A stretch of DNA of 64,000 bases from Macrotis lagotis (GCF_037893015.1 NC_133665.1:37196246-37260245); one strand, 5' to 3'; positions 34,463 through 45,884 are shown, numbered from the stretch's first letter. Numbers and translations are program-made. Notes: generated by a model from the letters alone, not told the origin.

Positions 34463-34925
34463 AACTAGATGTCATAGTGAATAGAGTGTTATAATTCCTG
34501 GAGAAAGAAAAAAAAGTTCAATATTACTTTAAACATTTAGTAGCTTTGAAACTGGGCAAATCACTTAACCTTTGTCTGCTTCATTTTCCATATCTGTAGT
34601 TGTAAATAGTATTTATAAATTACTCCTTGGGATATTGTGAGGGGAAACAAATGAAATAAAATCTATAAACAACAAATTGAAAAACAAAACTATTTTTTTC
34701 AGTCATATCTGACTCTTTGTGATGCTGTTTGAGAGAAGAGATCCTGGAATGATTGCAATTGCCTTCTACAACTCATTTTACAGATGAGAAAAATGAAGCA
34801 AGCCAGATCAGTGACTTCCCCAGGGTCACATAGCTTATAAGTATCTGAGACCAGAACTGAATTCATGAAGTTGAGTCTTCCTGACTCCAGGCCTAGTACT
34901 CTATCCACTTCATCAGCTAGGTACT
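34463..34925. mobile_element. Two CORE-SINEs facing each other
   Basis: 34463-34680 is plus (CAACTAGATGTCATAGTG, TCACTTAACCTTTGTCTGC, GGATATTGTGAGGGG). 34690-34925 is minus (GTCATATCTGACTCTTTGTG, TTCTACAACTCATTTTACAG, CCCCAGGGTCACATAGCTTA, CCTGACTCCAGGCCTAGTAC). They meet tail to tail. Confidence 0.8.
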
Positions 34926-36700
34926 AATGATTAGAGCAGCAGATAGTTAAGCCAATGACATTATAGGTACACATATTATAAACAATCTTGTGCTTGATTG
35001 ATTGGTCAATGGATGTTGAGCCAACTATAGCTAGATAAGTTTTAAATGATACTTTGATATCATTTTAATGATATCTTTGATATATATGGTACTTTGATAT
35101 AAAATGATAATTTTATAAATTAAGTCTGCAGAAGAACTCTCCATGGCAGTGACAGCACTGGGAGAAACGCCAGTGCTAAGGTTGATACATACACATTCTA
35201 GGGGTGATACATGGAGTCCCAAAAGTCTTGGGTGGAGATTGGATAGAGTCAGAGTAGCCAGTTTCCATGGGTACAAAGGTACTGTGCTTTCATGATTACT
35301 CAAATACTTCCACATTCTAGTACCTTGCATCTACAATCAGACTACTTTCCCTCCTTTACTTTTACAAATACCTAAGCTCCTCTACCAGTTGTGCCTAGTA
35401 ACTGGAGGCAGGGGGTGTGGCACAGGGGAAGCAATAGGACACTACCTAGAGAGCCCAATTCAGACTTCAGGGGGATAGACTACCCTTTCAACTGGGCATC
35501 TATCCCAGAAATGTCAAGCTTCACAGGACAGTTACTTTCTGGTCAAGATGGTATCCTAAAGCATTCCTTAAACCACTTGTCACTTTTTCTTTACTTGACT
35601 TCATCTCCTAAGCAGAAGTCTTCTCAGTATTGATATGGTCTTATGAGTGATACTCTAGTAATTCAGGTTCAGTTTGGGAACAAAATGAGGCACTCATAAT
35701 TCACTGAACAATTAACAGAAGAAGGATTACTTAGTCCATTTAAGGCAAGGATATTCAACAAGGATACAATGGTACTTAGTGTCTATAAACAAAACGCTCC
35801 TATGGAGACATCATATCAGATGGACAAAGTGCGTTGACTCAAGTTATCTTCAGAGTTCCACTAAGTTTAATGCACCCTGACTCTATTTGAATATGAATTT
35901 TTAATACACTTAGTGACTAGGAAGCTCTTTAAGAGGCCACAGGAACCAATTAGGTCTCTGGGATGGTGGTATTACCTTTTAGGGTGAACTAATCATTATT
36001 TCGGGAGAAGAGGGAACCCTCGTAGAAACTGTACCTTTAATTAGGACAATTTTTTTCCAAAAGAGAAATGTTACAGGATCATTTCCCACTTAGGATTTAC
36101 ATCTGAGATCTCTCTCCATATCTTCCAGAAAAGTCTCTCCCCCCACCCCCTTCCTAAAATGCCAAAATTGTTCATTGTGACTCTGGGTAGTTTCTTTATC
36201 TCAGTGGGATTTTTGACACTAAAATAAGACAAATAAGCCTGATATAAATAAGTTATTGGACAATAAGAAAACTTCTGGAGTAGACTCAGTCCAAAGGACA
36301 AATTACCTCTTTCTAAGCTATCTGAATCTTTTTTAGGTCCATGAAGCTTCCTCAGAGCCAGAGCTTTTGGTTCTAGATAAATAAAGTTCACAGAATTTTC
36401 TAATACTTTCTCTATTATCAGGATCATTTGTGACCAGGATTTGCAAATATTTCCAAAGATTAAATAAACTAAAAGAGTGTCCTGGCTTGGTTGATAAGAA
36501 ATAAAAGTTTTTAAATAGTCATAGAAGTAATTATCATTTTCTGATCACAAACCACTACGACACACGACTCTACTTAAAAATGCTTTGTGTCACTAAGAGT
36601 AATGCCATTTCTCCAATAATAATGTTATATTTTGTAGAAGTTGGATTTATTCCAATTTACACGGATTTTTTTCTCCCTACCACCTGATCCCACTTGACAA
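34926..36700. other. Unassigned sequence
   Basis: No repeat, RNA or coding signature recognised in 1.8 kb. 35045-35095 has overlapping GATATC/ATCATTTTAATGAT palindromic words. An LTR was considered for about 35900-36500 but no terminal or primer-site evidence was found. Confidence 0.35.
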
Positions 36701-36702
36701 GG

Positions 36703-36750
36703 AGAGGAAGGAAGGTAGCAAGGAAGGCAGGAAGGAAGGAAAGAAGGAAC
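36703..36750. repeat. GGAA-rich simple repeat
   Basis: GGAAGG/GCAAGGAAGGCAGGAAGG-type purine units. Confidence 0.9.
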
Positions 36751-36789
36751 TGAACTCACATGAATACAACCAAGCAAATCAAATTCCTA

Positions 36790-37462
36790 AATTGACCATA
36801 TACATAAATGTGTTTCTTATTCTACATATATTAGTCCATTATCTCTGTTTTGTTAATCAGAATTTTAAAGTTTTCAGAATGGTTCATTTTTACAATATAC
36901 ATGATATAGTATGAACAATTCTGATTCAACTCACTTCATTCTGTATCAGTTCATAAAGATCCTCCTAAGTGTCTCTTTCTTCATTTCTTATAGCAACAAC
37001 AGTATATCATTTACATGTTTGTATCTTCTTCAAAATTTGTCATTTTGAAATTAATTTTGTCAGTCTGGTAATTATGAACTGGAAACTCAAGAGCTTCTTA
37101 AATTTGTGTTTTTCTAATCATTGGTGATTGGAGGATTTTTTCATATGACTATAAACAGCTTTGATTCCTTCTTTTGAAAACAATCTATTGATATCCTTTT
37201 ACTATCATCAATTCAGAGATGCCTCATACACTTATAAAATCAGATCAATTCTTTGCATATTTTAGAAGTTAGTCATTTGGTATGAAACTTACCATAAAAT
37301 TTTTCTTTTTTTCTCTAGTCATCTGTTTGCCTTCTTTATATAATGGACTTGTTTGTGTAAAGCTTCTTTTTAAATTTTTGAAATCAAAATTGTGTTTTTA
37401 ACTTTTGTAATATTCTCTGTCCTTGATTAGTCATGAATTTTCCCCTATCCAAATATATGAAA
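36790..37462 (-). mobile_element. Old L1 LINE, 3' part (split by HAL1)
   Basis: Complement of the ORF2 end: CTCACTTCATTCTGTATCAG, CATTTCTTATAGCAACAACAG, then TTTTTCATATGACTATAAAC, GCATATTTTAGAAGTTAGTC and AATTTTTGAAATCAAAATTG. Continues at 40378 on the other side of the HAL1. Confidence 0.8.
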
Positions 37463-38207
37463 AGGGGGGTGGAACCAAGATGGCAGAGTGAAGGTAGAAA
37501 TTCCCAGAAGCTTTGCTCCAGACCACTTCATATGTCTTAAAATTATGACTCTAACCAAATTCGAGAGAGGCAAAACCCACAGAAAGACTAAGTGAAAAAA
37601 TTTCTGGCCAAGACAACTTGGAAATAGGGTCTGTTTCACTGGAGTTGGAAAGGGCCACAGCAAAACCTGGGCTGAGCTAGAGCAAACTAGCTCCAGACTT
37701 CCAGGAACAGTCCATGGATTGTCTAGGTCCCTGGGGATGTTTGAGTCTGTGGCAGTGGGGACAGTTTCCAGATCTCTCAGTCCAAGGACAACTTGGAAGG
37801 TCAGCAGGAAAACATGGCCACAGGTGAGCACCTAGGCTAGCACAGATCTCAGTGCAGACCCACCACCAGAACCTACAGAGCTACCCAGAAGCTGCTTTCA
37901 GAGTGCTCAGCCCACAGACAGTAAAAGGGTCAGGGGAGACTGCAGAGGTCTCTCTGGTATCCCTGGGATAGGACTCTATTGTTTTGGTAATACTCAGATC
38001 CAGGTAGTATTCTGGGACTCCATACTTCCATAGTGGAGCAGAGACTCTCCTCACAGCCCCAGGGCATAGGGGAGTGTTTGCAGGCCAGGAGAGCAGTCAG
38101 AGCCCTTAGGCGGTGTCTCAACACCTCTCAGCTTGAGAAAGTGTATCCTCTACCCTGGAAGTAAAGCCACACCTTAACAAAGTAAATTAAAGTCACAGAC
38201 TGGAAAA

Positions 38208-39480
38208 ATGAGCAAAGAAGCATCTGACCATAGGCAATTACTTTGGTCCCAAGGAACATCAAAATACACATTCAGAAGATGAAAGTCTGTGGCCAAAGCC
38301 TCCAAGATAAATAGAAATTGATCTCAGGATATGGAAGAGCTCAAAAAAAGATTTTGAAAATCAATTAAGGGAGGTAGAGAAAAATTGGAAAAAGAAATGA
38401 GTAATTCAGGAAAATCATGAAAACCAAGCCAGCAGCTGGGTGAAGGAGAAACAAAAATATATCAAATAAGATAACATCTTAAAAAACCAGTTTAGGTCAA
38501 AAGTAAAAAAACAGTCCAAAAGGCCAATGAGGAGAAGAATGCATTAAAAAGCAGAATTAGTCAAATGGAAGAAAATAATTCCTTCAAATGTAGAGTGCAG
38601 TTAAGGGAAGCTGATGACTTATTGAGAAATCAAGAAACAATAAAATAAGACTGAAGAATGAAAAACTAGAAGAAAATGGGAAATATCATATTGGAAAAAC
38701 AACTTATCTGGAAAATAGATCCAAGAGAGATAATATGAAAAATATTGGGCTACCTGAAAGTCATGACCAGGAAAAGAGCCTAGATTTCATTTTTAAAGAA
38801 ATTCTCCAGGAAAACTGCTCTGTTAGAGCAATACTGGCCATTATTATGTGACTTTCATTCTTATCTCAAAATATCTCCATAGAGGGTCTATTCAACATTC
38901 ATGAGGCCATTATTTACTTCTCCTGACTTTCTAAGGGTATCTCTTAAGCACTCTGAAGATTTATCTCTTATGCCTTGCTCTTGATAAATGATTCAACAAG
39001 ATGAGCTCAACACATAAGTTCATCTCTTAGATGAACTTCTTCATCTGTTAGAGAATGAGACTACAGTCATAGAATTTAAGAAGTAGAGAAGTAGCAAAGG
39101 ATTCTTTCAGTTCAATTCAGTAGATATTGATGTCTGATATCCTAGAAGCAGAGGGTAAAATAGAGATTGAGGACATCCACCAGTCATCTCCTGAAAGAGA
39201 TGCCAAAACAATAACTCCCAGGAATATTAAATCCAAATTCCAGAACTCTCAAGTCAGAAAGAAAATGATACAAGTGGCCAGAAAGAAATAATTCAAGTAT
39301 CATGGAGCTACAGTCAGCTTTACACAGGATTTAGCAGCTTTTATAGTAAGGGGTCATAGGGCTTGGAATATGATATTCTGAATGACAAAAGATCTTGGAT
39401 TTCAAACAAAAATCAACTGTCCAGCAAAACTGAACATCTTCTTTCAGGGGAAAAGATGGACATTTAATGGAATATGGGAC
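38208..39480 (+). pseudogene. Remnant of HAL1 ORF1
   Basis: Starts at ATGAGCAAAGAAGCATCTGA. Recognisable L1 ORF1 blocks lie on both sides of the insertion at 38822-39133. Multiple stops, for example early in the frame after the ATG. Not functional. Confidence 0.75.
38822..39133. repeat. Mosaic insertion inside HAL1 ORF1
   Basis: HAL1 ORF1 sequence stops at GAAAACTGCTCTG and resumes at TCTGATATCCTAGAAGC. Between them: 38834-39028 matches 41150-41344 over 195 bp without gaps (about 9 differences); 39055-39123 resembles 33729-33797 (about 86%). Perfect inverted repeats sit at both joins: TGCTCT/AGAGCA at 38816-38830 and AAGTTCATCT/AGATGAACTT at 39016-39038. No A tail. The only direct repeat at the ends is TCTG. 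Confidence 0.85.
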
Positions 39481-40377
39481 TTTTAAACTTTCCTGAAGAG
39501 ATGAAGAGAATATTTGAACTTCAAGGACAGGACTCAGGGTAGATGGGAAGGATAAATTATGAGGGATTTAATGATATTTAATTGCTTGTATTCCTACATG
39601 TGAAAATGATACTAATAACTCATATGAAACTTCTCATTTATTAGAGCAGTTAGACCAAGTCACAGGAGGGAGCTGAATATCAGGATCTAATTCATTATAA
39701 AGATGGAGTCAAGTATGAGAAAGGAATGTACTTGGAGAAAGGGAAAAGAGAAATATAATGGTCTAAGATATTTCACATAAAAGAGTCAAGAAAAAGCTTT
39801 TGTAATAGGGTGGAAGTGGGAAGGTGAGGGGGGATGAGTAAGTATTCTCATTGGAAGTGGCTCAGAGAGGAAATTACACACACATTCAATAGGGTATAGA
39901 AATCTATCTTACCCTAGAAGAAAAAGGAGAGGATAGGATGGGAAAAGGGGACAGGGAAAAGGGAGAAGGGGTATAGGTGGTGGAAGAGAGAGAAGATTGT
40001 GGGAAGGAGTAGTTAGATACAACACACTTTTGAGGAGGGATAGGGTGAAAGGAAAGAGAGAGAGTAGAATAAACAGGAGTGGGGAAGGAGTAGGATGAAG
40101 GGAAATAAAGCTAGCAATAGCAACTGTGGGAAAAAAAATATTGAAACAACTTCTCTAATAGACTTATGAAAATTAATGCTATCCATCCCAGACACAGAGC
40201 CATTGGTATCTGAACACAGATTGAAATACATTTTTTCTCTCATTTAATTTGTCTTGAAGTTTCTCTATCTCTTCAGGGTGGGACTATGTTTACTTTTACA
40301 ACAAGACTATTGTAGAAATGTGAAAATAAATAAAGTAACTAAATGTAGAAATTTTTAAAATTAAAAATTAAAGACAA

Positions 40378-40640
40378 AATTGAAAAGCAATTTTCCACAT
40401 GTTCTTCTAATTTGTTTATGATTTGACCTTTATATTTAAGTTCACATTTCCATTTGGAGCTTATCTTCATATAAGGTATAAAATGTTAGTCTAAACTCAA
40501 TTTCTGCCAGATTGCTGCCCAGTTTTCCCAGTTGATTTTTTTAAAAAGATAGTGAGTTATTATTCCAACAGATGAGGTCTTTTGCTATATACATTTTTTC
40601 TTTCCAATAAATTCACTACTTGTTTCTCAGAAGCAGAGCA
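40378..40640 (-). mobile_element. Old L1 LINE, continuation of 36790-37462
   Basis: TTGGAGCTTATCTTCATATAAG, GTATAAAATGTTAGTCTAAAC, TTTCTGCCAGATTGCTGCCC, GATAGTGAGTTATTATTCC, all complement of ORF2 C-terminal sequence. Confidence 0.8.
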
Positions 40641-40679
40641 AAAAGTCCTCATTTTCATAGTATTCTACCAAAACAATCA

Positions 40680-41095
40680 CAGAAAATCACAGAATTTCAG
40701 AGGATACCTAGACCTCTGATACCTAGACAACTGATACGTGAAAAAGGCATGCAGTACCTAGAGTGTACGTAGAAGATTCCTCTTCCTGAATTCAAATCTG
40801 TGTGACCCTAGTCAAGTCACTAAACATTATTTGCCTCAGTTTCCTCATCTATAAAATGAGCTGGTGAAAAATATGGCAAAATTTTTCAGAATATTTGCCA
40901 AGAATACCCCAAATGGGTTCACGAAGAGCTAGACATAACTGAAATGAATGAACAATACCTGGAAAAGAATCTCTCCTTAAACATACCCTATGAGTGATCA
41001 TTCAAATTTTGCTTAAAGATCTCAAGTAAGGGGGGGGGGGGACTAATAGCATTTCCAAGTCAACCTTTTCTACTTTTGGATATTTTTAATTACTC
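40680..41095 (-). mobile_element. CR1/L3-type LINE 3' region, split by a SINE
   Basis: 40683-40735 (CACAGAATTTCAGAGGATACC) and 40962-41095 (ACCTGGAAAAGAATCTC, TTTGCTTAAAGATCTCAAG, TTTTGGATATTTTTAATTA) follow the CR1/L3 complement. The pattern resumes at 41428. Confidence 0.5.
40740..40965 (+). mobile_element. CORE-SINE (Mon1/WALLSI-like), head eroded
   Basis: GAATTCAAATCTGTGTGACCC, TAGTCAAGTCACTAAAC, GCCTCAGTTTCCTCATCTAT, TTTGCCAAGAATACCCCAAAT, GGTTCACGAAGAGCTAGAC. Confidence 0.85.
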
Positions 41096-41149
41096 TCAAA
41101 TATTCAAATCATTCTATGATTCTTTAAGTAGTGCAGACTTCAATAAAGT

Positions 41150-41344
41150 CTGGCCATTATTATGTGACTTTCATTCTTATCTCAAAATATCTCCATAGAG
41201 GGTCTATTCAATGTTCATGAGGCCATTATTTACTTCTCCTGAGTTTCTAAGGGTATCTCGTAAGCACTATGAAGATTTATCTCGTATGCCTTGCTTTTGA
41301 TAAATGATTCAACAAGATGAGCTCAACATTTAAGTTCATCTCTT
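41150..41344. repeat. 195-bp block duplicated at 38834-39028
   Basis: About 95% identical by eye and gap-free to 38834-39028. It lies within about 330 bp (41095-41427) that interrupts the CR1/L3 pattern. No inverted terminal repeats, A tail or known family seen. Confidence 0.9.
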
Positions 41345-41427
41345 TCTGTCCAAAATTCTTTGTTCACAGCCTTTATTCCTTTCCCTCTTTGGGGTTCCTC
41401 ATTGGAAAAATGTTGATTCTCTACTTA

Positions 41428-41650
41428 GGAAGTGTTTTTCTTTTTTATGTCGTGCCTAAATGTGCATTTTTGTAGCTTCCACCCAATGCTCTCCAGTGAC
41501 AAACAGAATAAGCTCTTCAAAGAGTTGAAGACAGCTATCAAATCCCTCTCCATCCCCCTTAAAATATTCTCACTTACTTAAATTAATCCTCATATGTTAT
41601 TATCTTCCCAGGACAATTTCTAATATCAAAGTCCCTCTACTAATGATAAA
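41428..41650 (-). mobile_element. CR1/L3-type LINE 3' region, continuation
   Basis: TAGGAAGTGTTTTTCTTTTT, TGTAGCTTCCACCCAATGCTC, GAGTTGAAGACAGCTATCAA, ATTAATCCTCATATGTTATTATC in complement order. Confidence 0.6.
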
Positions 41651-43329
41651 AAAATCTAATGTTTTGGAATGTTCTTTCTGCTTTTTCTTCTTATATAGAC
41701 TTTACATTACTGTTGTCATTACATTTCTCCTGAACATAAACAAACCAGAGCTGTTTTGTATCATAGATCAAAGAATTAACCACAAGTCAATTAACTCCAC
41801 TGGGTACCTTGAACCATTCCTTTCTAATCTTTAGTATGGACATATGCCATAATTTTTTTTTCTCAAATCATCTAACTCTCACTTTCACAATTGCAATATA
41901 ATGTCTATTTGGGAAATGTCTCTGGGGTTATTTGCAGCATCTCTAGTTTTTTTAAACTTTCAGAAAATAGAAGGCAGATTTCTCTATGTACATTTTGATC
42001 TCTGTTTCACATTTTAAACACAAATATTCTATCAGATGATATCATATGGTTACAAATCTTGAAACAGAAAATTCTAAAGAATCAAAGTTTTGGAAGATTC
42101 AAAGTATAATTGAGAGATTCAAGAAAACTGTAGTTCATTTTCAATTACATTCACAAGAAGTGACTTAAGGGGAATCTTATCAAGGAAATGTATGATTGGC
42201 AAAAGAAGGTAGGACAATCATGGTATAAGCAAAGAGAAATGGACAAAGCTGTTCCCACAACATTTAGAAAGAGTTAGATAAAAACTCTCAGAATATTAGG
42301 TAGATATTCCATAGAGTTCTATTGGAAAACACTGACAAGGATCATCACACAGGATAAGAAGTCCTGAAAGGACTGGGATAAGTATCAATGGAGTGATCAC
42401 ATTACAAGATCCACAGAAGTATGACAGTACTCTAATCCTTAATACTCAAGAATCAATTATTCAAGAAGGACTTTTAAAGAACATAACCAGAAACTTGAAC
42501 TTTCAAATCCTGATCCAATTGGATAATTGAGATCTGTGGAATAAAACTTATTTGCAGAGGATCAGAAATTGAACTTGCAACCTGAATGAGTCTAGTCAAT
42601 GATTAATTCAACCTGTCAGACTTCTTTTGACTCTGGGATTTCATACCTCAGATATTAAGTCAAAGAAAGACATTGTCAAATATCTATATTCTAGTTTGTC
42701 ATTTTTTCTATGCTTTCTTTGATGCTTATGGTTATGCTATTTTGGATGTTCATATACACAAACAAGTTTCTAAAACCTCCTGGACCCATTTTGATGTAGT
42801 CTTAATTGTCTGTTGTCAAGCTGTGTTTTTTAAATGTCCTAGCATTTGATCCATTAAAAATGCTTGAGACTTAACTGGTGTCAAACAGGCTTGTCTAACT
42901 TCCTGCTATGCTTTTAGATCTTTTTAAAAAATATAATTGGGTGTTGAATTAGTTTGCGTTTTCCCCCTTCTTCCTCAAAGGACCTTTATTAAATTTAGTT
43001 AAGTTCTAGAAACAAGCAAAAAGGTTACAGTCTTCTCTATTAATTGCTTTTGCTTAGTCCTAATTTCTCACTAAATTAGAACTCAGAATGGTTTGGGTAT
43101 TTGTGATTCAATCCTAGTGAATAAATAGGAATTTGCCTTCCAATAGTGATGTAGGGTCATCTCAGACTGACATCCACAAAAATATTCTCTTCTAGTAATA
43201 GTGGCAGAGAAATTACAGGAATGATTGTATCCATATGTAACAGACTTTGTCAGTGCCCCCAGATGAAAATAATTCAAGAGACTTGCTGGAAATGAATCTA
43301 TGACTTTTACTTCATCCTCTATTTTTTTC
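41651..43329. other. Unassigned sequence
   Basis: 1.7 kb without a recognised repeat or coding signal. 42200-42540 might be a very old LINE remnant but I could not place it. Confidence 0.35.
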
Positions 43330-43415
43330 TCTCTGTTCTAAGAGGGCAAAGATATATCCTATGAACAAAATCCTTTTCTTGGAGTTCAATAAATGTTTAC
43401 CCTTCTGTATATGGC
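43330..43415 (+). mobile_element. Possible L2 3' tail
   Basis: TCTAAGAGGGCAAAGATATA and GTTCAATAAATGTTTA. Confidence 0.4.
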
Positions 43416-43461
43416 CATAGGTGTAGTATATAAATACATGGTATATAGTGGCATATAGTAT

Positions 43462-43693
43462 GGAGTTGGATGATGCAACTGACAGAGTTCTGGGCTTGGG
43501 GTCAGGAAGATTCATCTTCCTAAGTTCAAATTTGGCTTCAAACACTTATTGGTTGTATGACCCTAGGCAAACCACTTAAATCCTTTTGCCTCAGTTTCCT
43601 TCCATCTGTAAAATGAACTAGAAAAGGGAATATCTTTGCCAAAAAACTCCAAATAGAGTCACAAAGAATAAGACATGACAAAAATTGATTCAA
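43462..43693 (+). mobile_element. CORE-SINE (Mon1/WALLSI-like), near full length
   Basis: GGAGTTGGATGATGCAACTG, GGGGTCAGGAAGATTCATC, ACCACTTAAATCCTTTTGCC, TCTTTGCCAAAAAACTCCAA, AGTCACAAAGAATAAGACATG. Confidence 0.88.
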
Positions 43694-43699
43694 AAATTT

Positions 43700-44285
43700 T
43701 GTTTTTTAAGATGGAAAATTTGATAAAGTTATTTGCTGATCAACAGAATTGCTAAACTATGTATGCTGTTGCTTGAATACAGTATTAATGGGATAGCGAT
43801 TGAAAACAACCTGGGAGGGAAAAAGAAATTTAAAACTCCAATGTTTTCCAGAGGAAGGGGTTGGATTTTTTGTTTGTTTGTTTGTTTTGTTTTGGCTTTC
43901 TTTTGTTTTGTTTTTTGGCTGAGGGCTCTGAGTCAAAGAAAACAATTATTGATTTATTTTCAAACTTCACAGCACAGAGAAAAAGCATTCATCTGTGTTC
44001 CTCTGGGAATCAAAACACGTCAGGAAAAGTGTATCAAGGTAAATTGTTAGCATCCAATCCCCAGACATCCTTTATTACCAATGGCATTGTTTGAAAGGAA
44101 ACAAGCCCTAGTAAAATAATTTTTCAAAGTTATGGATAATGAGAAAGTTATACCCTAAAAGAAGAGAGGTTAAACCTATAGGCAAAAACAAGCTAGCATA
44201 TTGAGGTCATTTGAAGGCAAGGACAGTTCTGACAATCAATGAAACTCTTCACATTTACTGTTGAGACTCAGTCATCCTTCAAAAT
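43700..44285. other. Unassigned sequence
   Basis: A (GTTT)n-like patch at 43870-43915 is the only structure seen. The opposing open frames there are by-products of it. Confidence 0.35.
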
Positions 44286-44289
44286 TAAA

Positions 44290-44440
44290 TGAAAAAGCAT
44301 TTCTTAAGTACTTGGTATGTGCCAAAGATTCGGGATACAAGCACAAAGAAAGAAGATAGTTTCTGCCTTCAAAGTGTTTATATTATAAAGAAGAATACAA
44401 TACCTGAGGAGGAGCTAGAAAGTAGGAAGAGGAATATGAT
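44290..44440 (+). repeat. Old dispersed repeat, unclassified, 5' module
   Basis: AAAGCATTTCTTAAGTACTT, GGTATGTGCCAAAGATTCGG, GCCTTCAAAGTGTTTATAT. Confidence 0.6.
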
Positions 44441-44567
44441 TAGCATGCAATGCCTTGAAAGTGGCCAGGAAATGGTTTGGTTATCTGGTGTTTCCCAATG
44501 AAAAAAATGCTCAAGAATTGCAAATGCATCCAATCATTCCCACATTTCCATCACAACACACAACATT

Positions 44568-44584
44568 CACACTTCACACACACA

Positions 44585-44627
<43 letters not shown>
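44568..44627. repeat. (CA)n microsatellite
   Basis: About 28 CA units with one AA interruption. Confidence 0.97.
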
Positions 44628-44639
44628 CCTTCTTAAGTT

Positions 44640-45500
44640 GTTTGTCTGGTGTGCCCATCATTGAGTGAAGGGTTAATTTGCCCTTCTGTATACCTTTCTA
44701 TTCCCCCGGCCCAGAAATAACCAACTGAAGAGATGAATCCTGGTTTTCAGTTCCTTATCTGAAGAAAGTATAAATTATTTTGCTCTGAAATGATCCTAGG
44801 ATTGGTACCAGAGGTGACACTGTTGCATTCCCAATTAGAAAATTTACCTGCAAGCTGCTAAGCCCTTAGCTAAGTTAGTAAAACAGTCTGATGATTATTC
44901 ATTCATGTTATCTGCTGCTATTATCATGATTCTCCCCACTAATCACAAATGATTTAATTTTTGTCATAGTCTTCTTAGATACAGACTTTGATATGTTCTA
45001 TAGTTGTTGCTTGTCATTGCCAAGCATAATTCCTTTGTTGCATAGGCTAGAGAAGCTCCTCTCCACGTCCAACTTCTAGCTTCAGGTAAAGTTCTTATGG
45101 TGATTCTATCGCCTCCCCATAAAGATAGGTGGATTTTACTGTCACTCTTTTAATTTAAAATCTTGAAGCCTTTGCTGCTACAGATCTTTTAAAAATCAAA
45201 AGCCCAAAATTCCTAATAATCAAACTAAGAGACATAATAAAACATAACACCTCCATGACTTTTCCCCTTGATTTTGCCTCTTGTCTTTCTGTTATGCAAA
45301 ATATCAGTTAGAATTATTTTTCCTAGCACAACAAAATAAAAACTAAATATGGAATTATAATGACTGAGTCTGTCATCAAAGAAGAGATATGCAAAATCAC
45401 CTCTCCATCTATTCTCTCCTTTCAGTTAGGAGACTAGATTATAGGTATGTAAAGTACTTCCTATAACCAAAGATTTTTTCCATATGTTTGTTGTGCTGAA
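44640..45500. other. Unassigned sequence
   Basis: Nothing recognised. Confidence 0.3.
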
Positions 45501-45508
45501 CTATTGAG

Positions 45509-45556
45509 GATTTTTTATTATTGTTGCTGTTGTTGGTGGTGTTGTTGTTGTTGCTT
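45509..45556. repeat. (TTG)n-type simple repeat
   Basis: TTATTATTG then TTG/GTG triplets. Confidence 0.85.
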
Positions 45557-45737
45557 TGTTATGAGATATGACTTTTGAAGAGAAGGCGAGAGGATTTACT
45601 TAGAAATTTAGATGATAAATTTAAAAAATCAATGAAATTTTAAAAAATATTTTTGCTTTCCAGGAGCATAATCTTCATCCTGGACTCCTCCTGAGTTTAA
45701 TTTTATTTTATTAATCATATTGTCTACTCCTGGAGGC

Positions 45738-45819
45738 CCTTGTCTTCATCATCATTTTCATCATCATCACCATCATCATCTCTCTCTCTCTCTCTCTCTC
45801 TCTATCTCACACACACACT

Positions 45820-45880
<61 letters not shown>

Positions 45881-45884
45881 ACTA
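45738..45884. repeat. Compound (ATC)n-(TC)n-(CA)n microsatellite
   Basis: CATCAT-type triplets 45746-45780, TC units 45780-45803, CA units 45807-45884 with two short interruptions. Confidence 0.97.

Larger units (their letters stand above)
37463..40377 (+). mobile_element. HAL1 (half-L1, ORF1 only), full length
   Basis: Starts with GGGGGGTGGAACCAAGATGG, the intact marsupial L1/HAL1 5' end. It has a 5'UTR (to about 38200), an ORF1-like region (about 38208-39480: CTGACCATAGGCAATTACTTT, ATTGGGCTACCTGAAAGTC, CCAAATTCCAGAACTCTCAAG, GGCTTGGAATATGATATTCTG), then a purine-rich 3'UTR with no ORF2 (AGAAAAAGCTTTTGTAATAG to the A-rich end near 40370). HAL1s are L1 relatives with ORF1 only, which depend on an L1 for reverse transcriptase. 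Flanks TATGAAAAG and ATTGAAAAG may be a short worn target duplication. ORF1 is broken and interrupted by a 310-bp insertion. Confidence 0.88.

Noticed and set aside
35880-36500. Possible LTR-like sequence
   Set aside because: No paired terminal repeats, primer-binding site or internal viral coding sequence seen, so no LTR element is called.
37445-37831. 128-codon minus-strand frame
   Set aside because: It lies antisense to the HAL1 5'UTR, a G-rich region with few stops by composition.
42200-42540. Possible RTE-type LINE remnant
   Set aside because: A few words felt familiar but no ordered set of motifs could be established.
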